NCBI GenBank assembly: GCA_963746825.1
Contig: CAVVCU010000005.1
Coordinates: 1-64,000 of the forward strand
Direction of reading: 5' to 3'
Length of the DNA stretch: 64,000 bases
Origin: JACVRW01 sp963746825
GTDB taxonomy: Bacteria > Actinomycetota > Thermoleophilia > Solirubrobacterales > Thermoleophilaceae
The notes below the pieces were generated by a model. That model had not been told where the DNA came from and made no database searches. It worked only from the letters and a program-made list of their open reading frames with translations. Below, one piece after another: positions 1-8,535 of this stretch; the stretch's first letter is position 1; each line of letters opens with the position of its first letter. The translations under genes and the position numbers were made by a program.

Positions 1-150
1 ATCTTCAATCTCGGTCACGGCGTCCTGCCCGGTACTCCGGTCGACCACGTCCGCGCGCTCGTCGACGCCGTCCATGAACTGTCGCAGCGGTGGCGGGCCA
101 TTGCGCGGCGAGGCCACCGATGTCGGACGGGGCGGGTCATGGACTTATGA
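1..150 (+). CDS. hemE: Uroporphyrinogen decarboxylase HemE, C-terminal end (partial)
   Basis: Only the last 49 residues lie in the window; the gene enters from the left edge. The reading frame begins with the conserved HemE tail IFNLGHGVLPGTP followed by an amphipathic helix ending in VDAVHEL, which is how uroporphyrinogen decarboxylases normally finish. HemE decarboxylates uroporphyrinogen III to coproporphyrinogen III in the cytoplasm. About 16 arginine-rich residues after the usual end suggest either a slightly long tail or an indel. The stop overlaps the next start in an ATGA arrangement at 147-150, so hemE and the protoporphyrinogen oxidase gene are translationally coupled, as expected for a haem operon. 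Confidence 0.85.
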   Translation: MFNLGHGVLPGTPVDHVRALVDAVHELSQRWRAIARRGHRCRTGRVMDL

Positions 151-1574
151 CGCCGCTCCGGGTGTCGTGGTTGGCGGTGGGATCGCGGGCTCGCGGCCGC
201 CCATCGTCTGGTCGAGCTCGGCACGCGACGAGGGCGCCCGCTGGACTTCGTCCTCCTCGAGGCTGACCGACCGGCTGGGCGGGACGATCCGCACGGAGCG
301 GGCGGACGGCTACCTGCTCGAGGCGGGCGCGGACTCGTTCATCTCCGAGAAGCCGTGGGCACTTGCCCTCGTGGAGCGCATCGGACTCGGGCCGCGCCTC
401 CGCCGGACGGACGACCGCTTCCGGCGCACGTACGTCGTGCGCGCGGGGCGGCTCAGCCCCGCTGCCGGAGGGGTTCCTCCTCCTCGCGCCCACCCGCGCG
501 TGGCCGGTGCTGGGTTCCGGCGTTTTCTCCTGGCGGGGAAAGCTCCGACTCGGACTCGACCTCGTTCTGCCGCGCGGCCGCGCCGCCGGGGACGAGAGCC
601 TCGGGAGCTTCGTCCGGCGTCGGCTCGGACGCGGAGGCGCTCGAGCGGGTGGCCCAGCCGCTCGTCGGCGGGATCTACACGGCGGATCCTGACCGCCTGT
701 CCCTCGCCGCGACGATGCCGCGCTTCCTCGCGCTCGAGCGCGAGCACCGGAGCCTGATCCTCGGGCTCCGACGGACGGCTCGGGCCGGCGAGGCCGCCGG
801 GGCGAGCGGCGCTCGCTGGAGCCTCTTCGTCACGCTGGCCGAGGGGATGGAGGAGCTGCGTCGCCGGACCCTCGCCGCGCGGCTCCCCGCCGCGGCGGTT
901 CGGCTCCGCATCGCGGCGACCGCCGTCGTGCCGGCGGGGGGCTGGCGTGTGGAGCTGTCCGACGGGTCCCATCTCCGGGCGGACGGGGTCGTCCTGGCCG
1001 GGCCGGCTCCCGGTATGGCCACGCTCGTGGACAGGCTGGACCCCGCGCTCTCGGCGCTGCTCGACGGGATCGCGGTTCGCCTCGTCGGCGACGGTGGCGC
1101 TCGCTTATTCACGGGCCGCGGTCCGGCATCCGCTCGACGGCTTCGGGTTCGTCGTCCCGCGAGTGGAGCGGCGAGCGACGCTCGCGTGCACGTTTTCGAG
1201 CGTGAAGTACCCGGGGCGCGCGCCCGACGGGTTCGTCCTCCTGCGCGTCTTCGTCGGAGGGGCGTTCCAGGGTGATCTGCTCGCGCGGGACGGACCAGGT
1301 GCTGGCCCGTCTTGCCCACGATGACGTGGCGCCGCTCCTCGGCATCACGGGCGGTCCCGTGCTCTCCCGCGTGTGGCGACACCCCGACGCCATGCCCCAG
1401 TACGAGATCGGCCATCTCGACCGGGTTGCGGCGATCGAGTCCCGGCTCGAGGCCCTCCCCGGCCTTGCCCTTGCGGGCGGCGCCTACCGCGGCGTGGGGA
1501 TTGCGGATTGCGTGCGCTCCGGCGAGGCCGCCGCCGAGCGGCTCACCTCCAGCCTCAAAGGACGGGTGTCATGA
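147..1574 (+). pseudogene. hemG: Oxygen-dependent protoporphyrinogen oxidase, broken by several frameshifts
   Basis: Protoporphyrinogen IX oxidase (HemY/HemG type), an FAD enzyme of haem synthesis. The protein can be followed through all three frames: a Rossmann FAD motif (GVVVGGGIAG) near 165-195, then LGGTIRTERADGYLLEAGA at about 275-330, the family signature GGIYTADPDRLSLAATMPRF near 670-725, and the C-terminal FAD segment LALAGGAYRGVGIADC near 1470-1510. At least four frame changes are needed, near 200-260, 450-470, 600-625 and 1075-1090, with one more near 1290. Every piece is well conserved, so these look like sequencing indels rather than decay. The full gene would encode about 470 residues, normal for the family. 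It starts in the ATGA overlap with hemE. Confidence 0.85.
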
Positions 1575-2217
1575 GAGAGATCGGTCGTGTCGGCATCGTC
1601 GTGCCTGGTCCTCGGCTCGCGCTCGCCGGGGCTCCGGGCCTCCCGGGCGGCGGACGCCCCCACCCGGACCTTCGACGCTCCCGTCGATCGGTGTCTGGGC
1701 GGTGACGGAGTCGGTTCTCAAGAGCCTCGGCTGGGAGATCGACGAGTCCGACCGCGCGGTGGGCTGGTTCCTGACCGATTCCCGGGGGGTGGACTTCAAG
1801 GACTACGCCGTCTATGGGAAGGGGTTGCGCCACAAGCTCCGGATCGCTCTGAAGGCCGCGGGGGAGGGCCGGACGACGGTTTCGGTCGAGCGGGAGCTCT
1901 ACACCGAGGAGCGGATCCTCTGGATGACCGAGCGGAAGCCGGTGGTGGCGACGGACCAGACGGTGGAGAACGCGGTCCTGGACGCCATCGGGAAGGCGCT
2001 TGAGGGGAGGCCGTCCTCCCTCGGTCCCGCCGGGGCCCCGGCGAACCGCTTGCTTTTGCGCCGCGTCATGCCGAGAATAGCGGGCACACCGTACGCCCGG
2101 AGGGGCGGACGCGCGTCCGGGCCGCGCATACACGAAGCTACCGAGGGAGGTGATGGACGCTCCTCGATCGCGAGGGGCTCCGACGTCAAGCTCCGGGTAT
2201 CCGCCGAACCCCGATAA
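1571..2217 (+). pseudogene. Exported hypothetical protein, frameshifted
   Basis: The ATG overlaps the hemG stop (ATGA). The N-terminus, read across two frames, looks like a signal peptide (MREIGRVGIVV, then an Ala/Leu-rich stretch ending near RASRAADAPT). The third frame gives a well-formed domain from about 1700 (VWAVTESVLKSLGWEIDES, then RTTVSVERELYTEERILW). This resembles secreted proteins of the BamC/outer-membrane-lipoprotein-associated kind, but I do not recognise the family. Frame changes lie near 1610-1630 and 1690-1700. The residues after about 2010 are low-complexity, so the true stop is probably earlier and masked by another indel. It would be the last gene of the hemE-hemG unit. 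Confidence 0.5.
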
Positions 2218-2238
2218 CTCTCACTTGGAGGTCAGACG

Positions 2239-3447
2239 ATGATGCGACGGGGCGTAATTGGAGCGCTGGCAATGCTGCTGGCGGTGGGCCTGCTCGTGGT
2301 CCTGCCCGGCGGCGGGTCGGCGCAGCAGAAAGTGGTGAAGATCGGCTTGTCGCTGCCCATCACCGGGGCCGACGCCGACGGCGCCGACGTGATCCTGAAG
2401 GGCGCCCAGATGGCGATCGCCGAGATCAACGAGAAGGGCGGCGTGGGCGGCTACAAGCTCGAGGCAGTGGTCTATGACAGCGCCACCCCGGCGGCGGGCC
2501 AGTACGACCCGGCGCAGGCGGCGACCAACTACAAGAAGTTCATCGCGGACCCCATGGTCCTCGCGGCGGTGGGCCCGGTCATGAGCGGCGAGGGCAAGGC
2601 GATCTCGCCGATCATCTCCGAGGCCGACCTGGCCACGATCAGCCCCAGCTCCACCAACCCGGACATCACCAACCCGAAGATGAAGGCCCAGTACCGGCCC
2701 AAGGGCAAGGCGGTCTACTTCCGCACGGTGACGACCGACGCCTACCAGGGCCCGAACATGGCCAACTACCTCTTCCACCAGCTCAAGATCAAGACCGTCT
2801 ACATCCTGGATGACAGCGGCGCCTTCGGGGTGGGGATCGCCGACAGCTTCGAGAAGCGGGCCAAGGCGCTCGGCGTCAAGGTCCTCGGGCGCGACCGGCT
2901 CGATCCGAAGGAAGCCGACTACAAGACGGTCCTGACCAAGATCAAGGGCCTGAACCCGGACGCCCTCTACTACGGCGGGGTCATGCAGGCGGCGGCCAAG
3001 CTCGCGCCTCAGGCCTACGAGATCATGCCGCGGACGATCAAGGCCGGCTCCGACGGCGTCTACGACACGTCCTGGCCCAAGCAGTCGGGGAAGGAGGCCA
3101 TCGAGGGCTGGTACTGCTCGCAGGCTTCCCCCGAGCTGATGACCGACCCGAAGCTCGAGGCGTGGGTCGCGAAGTACAAGAACATCTACAAGCGCGATCT
3201 CACGAACTACGCGATCACCTCGTACAACGGGGTGCAGGTCATCGCCGACGCGGTGGACCGCACGGTGAAGGCCAACAAGCCGCTGACCCGGTCGAACCTC
3301 CGTGACGCGATCCAGGCCACGAAGATGAACTCCAATCAGGGGCCGATCGCGTTCGACGAGAACGGCGACATCACGAACCGGACCGTCTCGCTCTACCAGG
3401 TGCGCGACGGCGCCTTCAAGTACGTCGGAGTGGCGCCGCAGCAGTAG
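2239..3447 (+). CDS. livJ: Branched-chain amino acid ABC transporter, substrate-binding protein
   Basis: Periplasmic binding protein of the LivJ/Peripla_BP_6 family, 402 residues, usual length. A hydrophobic signal peptide (about residues 8-28, ending GGGSAQQ) has no lipobox cysteine, so a soluble periplasmic protein is expected. The mature part begins KIGLSLPITGADA, the typical first strand and phosphate/ligand loop, followed by MAIAEINEKGG. A GGAGGT ribosome-binding site at 2226-2231 supports the start. It opens the liv cluster (livJ-livH-livMG-livF) that imports leucine-type amino acids, amides or related solutes; the substrate cannot be told from sequence. A strong hairpin follows it (3460-3491), which may allow higher expression of this subunit than of the membrane parts. 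Confidence 0.92.
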   Translation: MMRRGVIGALAMLLAVGLLVVLPGGGSAQQKVVKIGLSLPITGADADGADVILKGAQMAIAEINEKGGVGGYKLEAVVYDSATPAAGQYDPAQAATNYKKFIADPMVLAAVGPVMSGEGKAISPIISEADLATISPSSTNPDITNPKMKAQYRPKGKAVYFRTVTTDAYQGPNMANYLFHQLKIKTVYILDDSGAFGVGIADSFEKRAKALGVKVLGRDRLDPKEADYKTVLTKIKGLNPDALYYGGVMQAAAKLAPQAYEIMPRTIKAGSDGVYDTSWPKQSGKEAIEGWYCSQASPELMTDPKLEAWVAKYKNIYKRDLTNYAITSYNGVQVIADAVDRTVKANKPLTRSNLRDAIQATKMNSNQGPIAFDENGDITNRTVSLYQVRDGAFKYVGVAPQQ

Positions 3448-3459
3448 GCGGATCCAGGG

Positions 3460-3491
3460 CTCCGGGCCGGCGCCTAGGCGCCGGTCCGGAG
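3460..3491 (+). promoter_or_regulatory. 15-bp hairpin between livJ and livH
   Basis: The left arm CTCCGGGCCGGCGCC and right arm GGCGCCGGTCCGGAG pair along 15 positions around a TA centre, with a single G-U wobble in RNA. There is no T tract, so it is not a classic intrinsic terminator. The only Shine-Dalgarno-like sequence for livH (GGAG, 3488-3491, ten bases before the ATG) lies inside the right arm, so the hairpin could both protect livJ mRNA and hide the livH ribosome-binding site. Confidence 0.6.
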
Positions 3492-3501
3492 CGCACTCCC
3501 C

Positions 3502-4431
3502 ATGAGCGGCTTCGACATCTTCCTCCAGCAGCTCGTCAACGGGCTCGCGCTCGGCATGATGTACGCCCTGCTCGCGCTCGGCTTCACGATGGTCTACGGA
3601 ATCATCGAGCTGATCAACTTCTCCCACTTCAGCGTCTTCATGACGGGCACGTTCATCGGGATCATCGTGCTGGACCTGATCGGGATCACCGCGGTGTCGA
3701 CGTCGGTGACGGGGTTCACGCTGGTCGGCATGCTGGTCTTCCTGTTCGTGGCGACCATGGGGCTGACCGGGCTCCTCGGCATGCTCATCGAGCGGGTCTG
3801 TCTCCGGCCGGTCCGCCACATCTCGGGGACCGCCCCGATGATCACCACGATCGGGGTCGCGTTCGTCCTGATCAACATCATGCTGCTCTGGTGGGGGCCG
3901 CAGACCCAGCGGTTCCCCCAGCTCCTGCCGAACTGGCGCTGGCAGGTCGGCCAGGCGGACATCACGTTCAAGCTCGTCGTGCTCTGCGTCGCCGGGCTGA
4001 TCCTGATGCTGGCGCTGAACTACCTCGTCCAGCGGACGGCGCTCGGGAAGGCCATGCGGGCGACCGCCCAGGACGCGGACGCGGCGCGGATGATGGGGGT
4101 CGACGTCGATCGCGTCGTGTTGCTCACGTTCTTCCTCGGATCGGCCCTGGCGGGGGCGGGGAGCCTGTTCTTCGGGCTCTACTACGGCTTCACCGGGTAC
4201 TACATCGGCTACCAGACCGGGCTCCGGTCCTTCACCTCGGCCGTGCTGGGCGGCATCGGCAACATCCCGGGCGCGGTGGTGGGGGGGCTCGTCATCGGGC
4301 TGGTGCAGTCGCTCGGCGGCCAGCTCCTGGGGGTCAAGTGGACGGACGTCATCATCTTCTCGATCCTCATCGTCGTGATGGTGTTCCGGCCGGCCGGCCT
4401 CCTCGGCGCGCAGACCCCCCAGAAGGCGTGA
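3502..4431 (+). CDS. livH: Branched-chain amino acid ABC transporter permease LivH
   Basis: Inner-membrane permease, 309 residues, about eight to nine hydrophobic helices. It starts MSGFDIFLQQLVNGLALGMM and carries the LivH signatures YALLALGFTMVYGIIELINF near the N-terminus and TALGKAMRATAQDADAARMM in the cytoplasmic loop that contacts the ATPase, then SAVLGGIGNIPGAVVGG. It pairs with LivM to form the transmembrane channel. The ATG is preceded by a hairpin rather than a free ribosome-binding site, and the gene lies 12 bases before livM. Confidence 0.92.
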   Translation: MSGFDIFLQQLVNGLALGMMYALLALGFTMVYGIIELINFSHFSVFMTGTFIGIIVLDLIGITAVSTSVTGFTLVGMLVFLFVATMGLTGLLGMLIERVCLRPVRHISGTAPMITTIGVAFVLINIMLLWWGPQTQRFPQLLPNWRWQVGQADITFKLVVLCVAGLILMLALNYLVQRTALGKAMRATAQDADAARMMGVDVDRVVLLTFFLGSALAGAGSLFFGLYYGFTGYYIGYQTGLRSFTSAVLGGIGNIPGAVVGGLVIGLVQSLGGQLLGVKWTDVIIFSILIVVMVFRPAGLLGAQTPQKA

Positions 4432-4443
4432 CCGGCCGCGCTG

Positions 4444-6464
4444 ATGCGAGCCCTCACGGCGCGGCTGGCCGAGTCACCCTGGGTCGCGCGCTGGCACGCG
4501 CTCCCGCTCGCGCGGCGCCGGCAGATCCTCACCGTCGTGTGGCTCGCGGTCGCGCTCGCGTTCCCGCTCGTCGTGACGAACCCGGGGAACATCGACGCGG
4601 CGGCCAACGCCTTCACCTACGTGCTGCTCGCCCTCGGCCTCAACATCGTCGTGGGGTTCGCGGGCCTGCTCGACCTCGGCTACGCGGCGTTCTTCGCGGT
4701 CGGGGCCTACGGGTACGGCGTGTTGGCGTCCGGGCATCTCAAGCCGGAGTGGTCGGACCTCTGGGCGCCGCTGGTCTGGCTCGGCCAGGTGAGCCGGGTC
4801 GCGGTGGCGCCGGCTCGCCGGACATCGTTCAGTTCCACTTCTCCTTCTGGCCGATGCTGGCGGTCATGGCGATCGGCTGCGCGGTCTTCGGGATGCTCTT
4901 CGGCGCCCCGACGCTCCGGCTCCGCGGCGACTACCTGGCGATCGTGACCCTCGGGTTCGGCGAGATCGTGCCGGTGGTCGCGCGCAACTGGGACGCGGTG
5001 ACGAACGGCGCCCAGGGGCTCGGGGGCATCCGGACGCCGAAGCTCTTCGGGTTCGACTTCGGATTCTCGCCGTACCCGTACTACTTCCTCGGCCTGGGTC
5101 TGGTCGCGGCGGCCGTCTTCGTGTCGATGCGGCTCCAGGAGTCCCGCGTGGGCCGCGCGTGGATGGCCATCCGCGAGGACGAGCTCGCGGCGGGGGCGAT
5201 GGGGGTCAGCCACGTCCACTACAAGCTCCTCGCCTTCGCGATGGGCGCCGCCATCGGCGGCCTGGGCGGCGTGTTCTACGTCGCCAAGCTGACGATCGCC
5301 ACCCCCGAGATGTTCATGTTCCCGGTGTCGGTCATGGTGCTGGTCATGGTCGTGCTGGGCGGCATGGGCTCGATCCGGGGCGTCGTCATGGCCGCGCTGC
5401 TGCTGGCGTTCCTCCAGTCGGTCATTCTCCAGGAGATGACCCTGTACGTGCAGGCGCTCGGCCGGGCCGTGGGGAGCGAGTTCCTCCAGAAGCTCGAGCT
5501 GATCCGCGGCCTCGAGCTGATCTTCGGAATGATCCTGGTCCTGATGATGCTGTTCCGGCGGGAGGGGCTCTGGCCGTCCCATCGCCGCGTCGCGGCGCTC
5601 ACCAGGGAGCAGCAGGCGGCCGCGCCGTCCCGCGGGACGGCGGTCGAGCTGTCCTGGGCGACGCCGCGAGCGGCCACGGTCCCGGCGCGGCCGCTGCTCG
5701 AGATCGAGGGGCTGACGAAGCGGTTCGGGGGCGTGGCCGCGGCCGACAACACCACGCTCGCCGTCCAGTCAGGCGAGCTGGTGAGCGTCATCGGGCCGAA
5801 CGGCTCGGGGAAGACGACCCTCTTCAACCTGATCACGGGGCTCACGACGCGCGACGCCGGGGTCATCCGGCTCGAGGGTCAGGAGATCAGCGGGCTGCCG
5901 TCCCACGAGATCGTCCAGCGCGGCGTGGCGCGGACGTTCCAGAACGTCCGGCTGTTCAACAACCTCTCCGTGCTGGAGAACCTCCTGGTGGGAGAGCATG
6001 CCCGGCTCCAGGCGGGCGCGCTCGGGGCGATCTTCCGGCCGCCGTCGGTGCGCGCCGAGGAGCGGCGCGCCGTCGAGAGCGCGCTCGAGGTGCTGGGGCT
6101 CTTCGGCAACCGCCTGATCCCGCGTCTGGACCACCCCGTGTACGGCCTCTCCTACGCGAACCGGCGGCGGACCGAGATCGCGCGGGCGATCATGACGCGC
6201 CCGAAGCTGCTCCTGCTCGACGAGCCGGCCGCCGGCATGAACCCGGCCGAGACGCTCGAGCTCATGGACCTCGTGAAGGCGCTGCGGGGGCTGGGCATCA
6301 CCATCGTCCTGATCGAGCACAAGCTCGACGTCGTCATGGACGTGTCGGACCGGGTGATCGTGCTCGACCACGGGGTGAAGATCGCCGAGGGCAAGCCCGT
6401 CCAGGTCCGGAACGACGAGAAGGTGATCGAGGCGTACCTCGGCCGCCGGCGACGCGTGGCGTGA
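4444..6464 (+). CDS. livM: LivM permease fused to LivG ATP-binding protein (one frameshift)
   Basis: One polypeptide of about 673 residues once a single indel near 4800-4815 is corrected. The first part (4444-about 5600) is the LivM permease: LALGLNIVVGFAGLLDLGYA in the first frame, then LRGDYLAIVTLGFGEIVPVV and LGGMGSIRGVVMAALL in the third. After a linker rich in Ala and Thr (about 5600-5690) comes a full LivG-type ABC ATPase: Walker A GPNGSGKTT near 5793-5820, a Q-loop, a degenerate signature (YGLSYANRRRTEIARA) and Walker B LLLLDEPAAGMNP. No stop lies between the two domains, so the fusion is real, while the frameshift is probably an assembly error. Permease-ATPase fusions are known in this family. 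Its stop overlaps the livF start. Confidence 0.85.
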
Positions 6465-7189
6465 GCCCGCCGGGCGAGCCGCTGCTCCGCTTCACGGACG
6501 TCCACACGTACTACGGGCCGCTCCACGTCCTGAAGGGCGTGAGCTACGACATCCACGAGGGCGAGATCGTGTCGCTCCTCGGCGGGAACGCCTCCGGGAA
6601 GTCGACCACGATGAAGACCGTGCTCGGCCTGGTGCGCCCGACGCCGGGCACCGTGACCTTCCGGGGCGAGGCGATCCACGCGCTCCGCACGAGCGAGATC
6701 GTCCGGCGCGGCATCGCGCCGGTCCCGGAGGCCCGCCGGGTCTTCCCGCGGATGACCGTGCTCGAGAACCTCGAGATGGGCCGCTACACGCGCCGCCGCG
6801 AGCCGGGCTGGGCCGCGGAGCTGGATCGGGTCTTCGGCCTCTTCCCCGTCCTCAAGGAGCGGCGGAGCCAGCTCGGGGGCACGATGTCCGGCGGCGAGCA
6901 GCAGATGCTCGCGATCGGCCGGGCCCTCATGGCGAACCCGACGCTCCTCTGCATGGACGAGCCGTCGATGGGGCTGTCGCCGGGCTACGTCGAGCAGGTG
7001 TTCGACATCATCCGGACGATCAACCAGCAGGGGACGACGGTCTTCGTGGTCGAGCAGAACGTCAACATGGCGCTGTCGATCGCGAACCGGGGCTACGTGC
7101 TCCAGATGGGCGAGGTCGTCCTCGCCGGGACCGCCAAGGAGCTGCTCGAGAACCCGCTCATCCAGAAGGCGTATCTGGGGACGGCCTGA
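6461..7189 (+). CDS. livF: Branched-chain amino acid ABC transporter ATP-binding protein LivF
   Basis: GTG start overlapping the livMG stop by four bases (GTGA). 242 residues, usual for LivF. Domains: GGNASGKST as Walker A (the family more often has GRNGAGKST), the LivF loop PVPEARRVFPRMTVLENLEM, signature MSGGEQQMLAIGRALM, Walker B LLCMDEPSMGLSP and the H/Q region TTVFVVEQNVN. It energises uptake together with the LivG domain of the preceding fusion. It is the last gene of the liv operon; no clear terminator follows. Confidence 0.92.
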   Translation: MSPPGEPLLRFTDVHTYYGPLHVLKGVSYDIHEGEIVSLLGGNASGKSTTMKTVLGLVRPTPGTVTFRGEAIHALRTSEIVRRGIAPVPEARRVFPRMTVLENLEMGRYTRRREPGWAAELDRVFGLFPVLKERRSQLGGTMSGGEQQMLAIGRALMANPTLLCMDEPSMGLSPGYVEQVFDIIRTINQQGTTVFVVEQNVNMALSIANRGYVLQMGEVVLAGTAKELLENPLIQKAYLGTA

Positions 7190-7470
7190 CGGTCTGGTGG
7201 GGGCGGCCCGAGTCCGGCAGGGATCGCCGAAGTCGAGGATCAGGCCCTGAGCGTGAGCTCCGGGCACGCGCCGCCAGCGAGACCTGCCCGAGTCCTGCGC
7301 GCCGCTATCGTTTCGGACGCCGCTCTGGGCGCCGGCGGTGGCCGCCTGGCCAGCGATCCAGGGCGGCGTCGAGAACGTGTCCCTGTGCGATAGGCGGAGC
7401 GCTGACCACGGCGGACGCGGAGCGACCGGCGCGCGACCCCGCATCGCCGGCGAGCAGCCGGGCCGGAGAA

Positions 7471-7710
7471 GATCGGGCGCGCGCGGGGCACTGCGCGGAC
7501 TGCCGCTGGGTGCGTCGCGTGCCGAGCGCACGGGGCTCGGTGTTCTTCCTCTGCCGGCGCGCCGAATCAGACCCGACATTCCCGCGCTACCCGCGCCTGC
7601 CACGCCTTGACTGCGCGGGATACGAGCGCGAAGAGGTGCCCCACCCGGCCGACTCGCCCCGGGATCAGGAGGCGGAGTCCGGCTGTCCCTCCAGCTCGAA
7701 GCGTACGTAG
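7471..7710 (+). CDS. Small four-cysteine protein, probably zinc-binding (start unclear)
   Basis: A short open frame encodes HCADCRWVRRV, then VFFLCRR and RLDCAGYE. The Cys spacing (C-x2-C, about 20 residues, C, about 20 residues, C) suits a small zinc ribbon. The compact tail PTFPRYPRLPRLDCAGYE reads like a genuine conserved end. No ATG or GTG lies upstream in this frame close enough to be the start; CTG or an indel upstream is possible. The frame runs on into the end of vapC, which is convergent, so the true stop may be nearer 7635. Function unknown. The 280 bases between livF and this gene show nothing else. Confidence 0.4.
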   Translation, partial: DRARAGHCADCRWVRRVPSARGSVFFLCRRAESDPTFPRYPRLPRLDCAGYEREEVPHPADSPRDQEAESGCPSSSKRT

Positions 7711-8114
7711 CGCCTGAGGAGCTCGAAGTCCTCGACGTTCCGCGTCACAAGTGTTGCGCCGACCTGTCGCGCGGACAGGGCAATGAGCACGTCGTTCCAC
7801 AGGGTCGGCACCTTGGACCGCAGGCGCGGCTCGATTCTTCGGATCCGCCCGAGCACATCACCCGCGCGTTCCCAGTCGCGCGCGCCGGGGGTCACGACGC
7901 GCCCGACTCGGTCGGCCCACCCGATGAACTCGTGAACCGCCCGTCTCGCGCTCTCGGTCGTCGAGCCAGCCCGGAGCTCCGCCGCCACGACCGATGCCAG
8001 GTAGGTATGGGGCAGGTCGTCCTGAAGCATCAGGAGCGTCGGGCTGCTGGGGCCGCTGCGTATGGCGGCGATGTACACGCTCGTGTCGAACACCAGCCAC
8101 CTACGGATCTTCAT
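7665..8114 (-). CDS. vapC: VapC-type PIN-domain toxin
   Basis: 149-residue PIN-domain ribonuclease, normal length for VapC. Acidic active-site residues are visible: D in LVFDTSVYIAA near the N-terminus, E in SVVAAELRAG, D in LWNDVLIALSA and D in TRNVEDFELL. Such toxins cut tRNA or rRNA when not bound by their antitoxin. The ATG overlaps the end of the antitoxin gene by 14 bases, the usual VapBC arrangement, and both would be made from one promoter. Confidence 0.88.
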   Translation of the reverse strand: MKIRRWLVFDTSVYIAAIRSGPSSPTLLMLQDDLPHTYLASVVAAELRAGSTTESARRAVHEFIGWADRVGRVVTPGARDWERAGDVLGRIRRIEPRLRSKVPTLWNDVLIALSARQVGATLVTRNVEDFELLRRYVRFELEGQPDSAS

Positions 8115-8307
8115 CGAGGCTCTCGATGTGGCCGTGCCCCTTGAGGACCAGGCGACGGAGGGCCTTCGCGAGCGCGACCTCGTTCGCCGCGAGATCCAGG
8201 GCTCGGTGGATCGTTTCCGTCTCCGTCCGCGCCCCGAGCGCCTTTCGAGCCCGCTCCAGTCTGGTCACGTCGATCCGGTAGTTCTTGCGCAACACCTTCC
8301 CGGCCAT
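8101..8307 (-). CDS. vapB: VapB-type ribbon-helix-helix antitoxin
   Basis: 68 residues starting MAGKVLRKNYRIDVTRLERA. I chose this ATG because a GAGGAGGT ribosome-binding site lies six bases upstream; a longer frame begins at 8331 without one. The N-terminal strand followed by two helices (ARKALGARTETETIHRALDLA) is the DNA-binding ribbon-helix-helix pattern, and the C-terminal tail would neutralise the toxin. VapB normally binds the promoter just upstream of itself; the AT-richer stretch 8320-8340 is the likely site. Confidence 0.8.
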   Translation of the reverse strand: MAGKVLRKNYRIDVTRLERARKALGARTETETIHRALDLAANEVALAKALRRLVLKGHGHIESLDEDP

Positions 8308-8337
8308 CGTCACCTCCTCAAGTACAGACATACCATA

Positions 8338-8472
8338 TCACGGATCTGTACGCATTGATGACCGGACGCCGACGGACTCGACCACGACGTCAGGATTGGC
8401 GAGCGCAAGCCTGCGCGGGTCCCGGAACGTCGGGAAGTGACTTGTGAGCGTGTCAATGGTCGATTGCCTCAT
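8338..8472 (-). CDS. Unassigned small ORF downstream of the aminotransferase
   Basis: 44 codons starting MRQSTIDTLTSHFPTFRDP and ending just before the vapB promoter. The same frame is open upstream to about 8508 (QTVEVGIEREARGISPVV), so this may be the tail of a slightly larger or broken gene. The sequence has ordinary protein composition but I do not recognise it. It is co-directional with the aminotransferase and with vapBC. Confidence 0.3.
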   Translation of the reverse strand: MRQSTIDTLTSHFPTFRDPRRLALANPDVVVESVGVRSSMRTDP

Positions 8473-8535
8473 CGCGGCGCAGACGACCGGCGAGATGCCG
8501 CGCGCTTCGCGCTCGATGCCGACTTCGACCGTCTG

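Noticed and set aside
8332..8535. A second toxin-antitoxin or IS remnant downstream of the aminotransferase
   Set aside because: The only frame is 44-56 codons without motifs; no inverted repeats or transposase fragments are seen.
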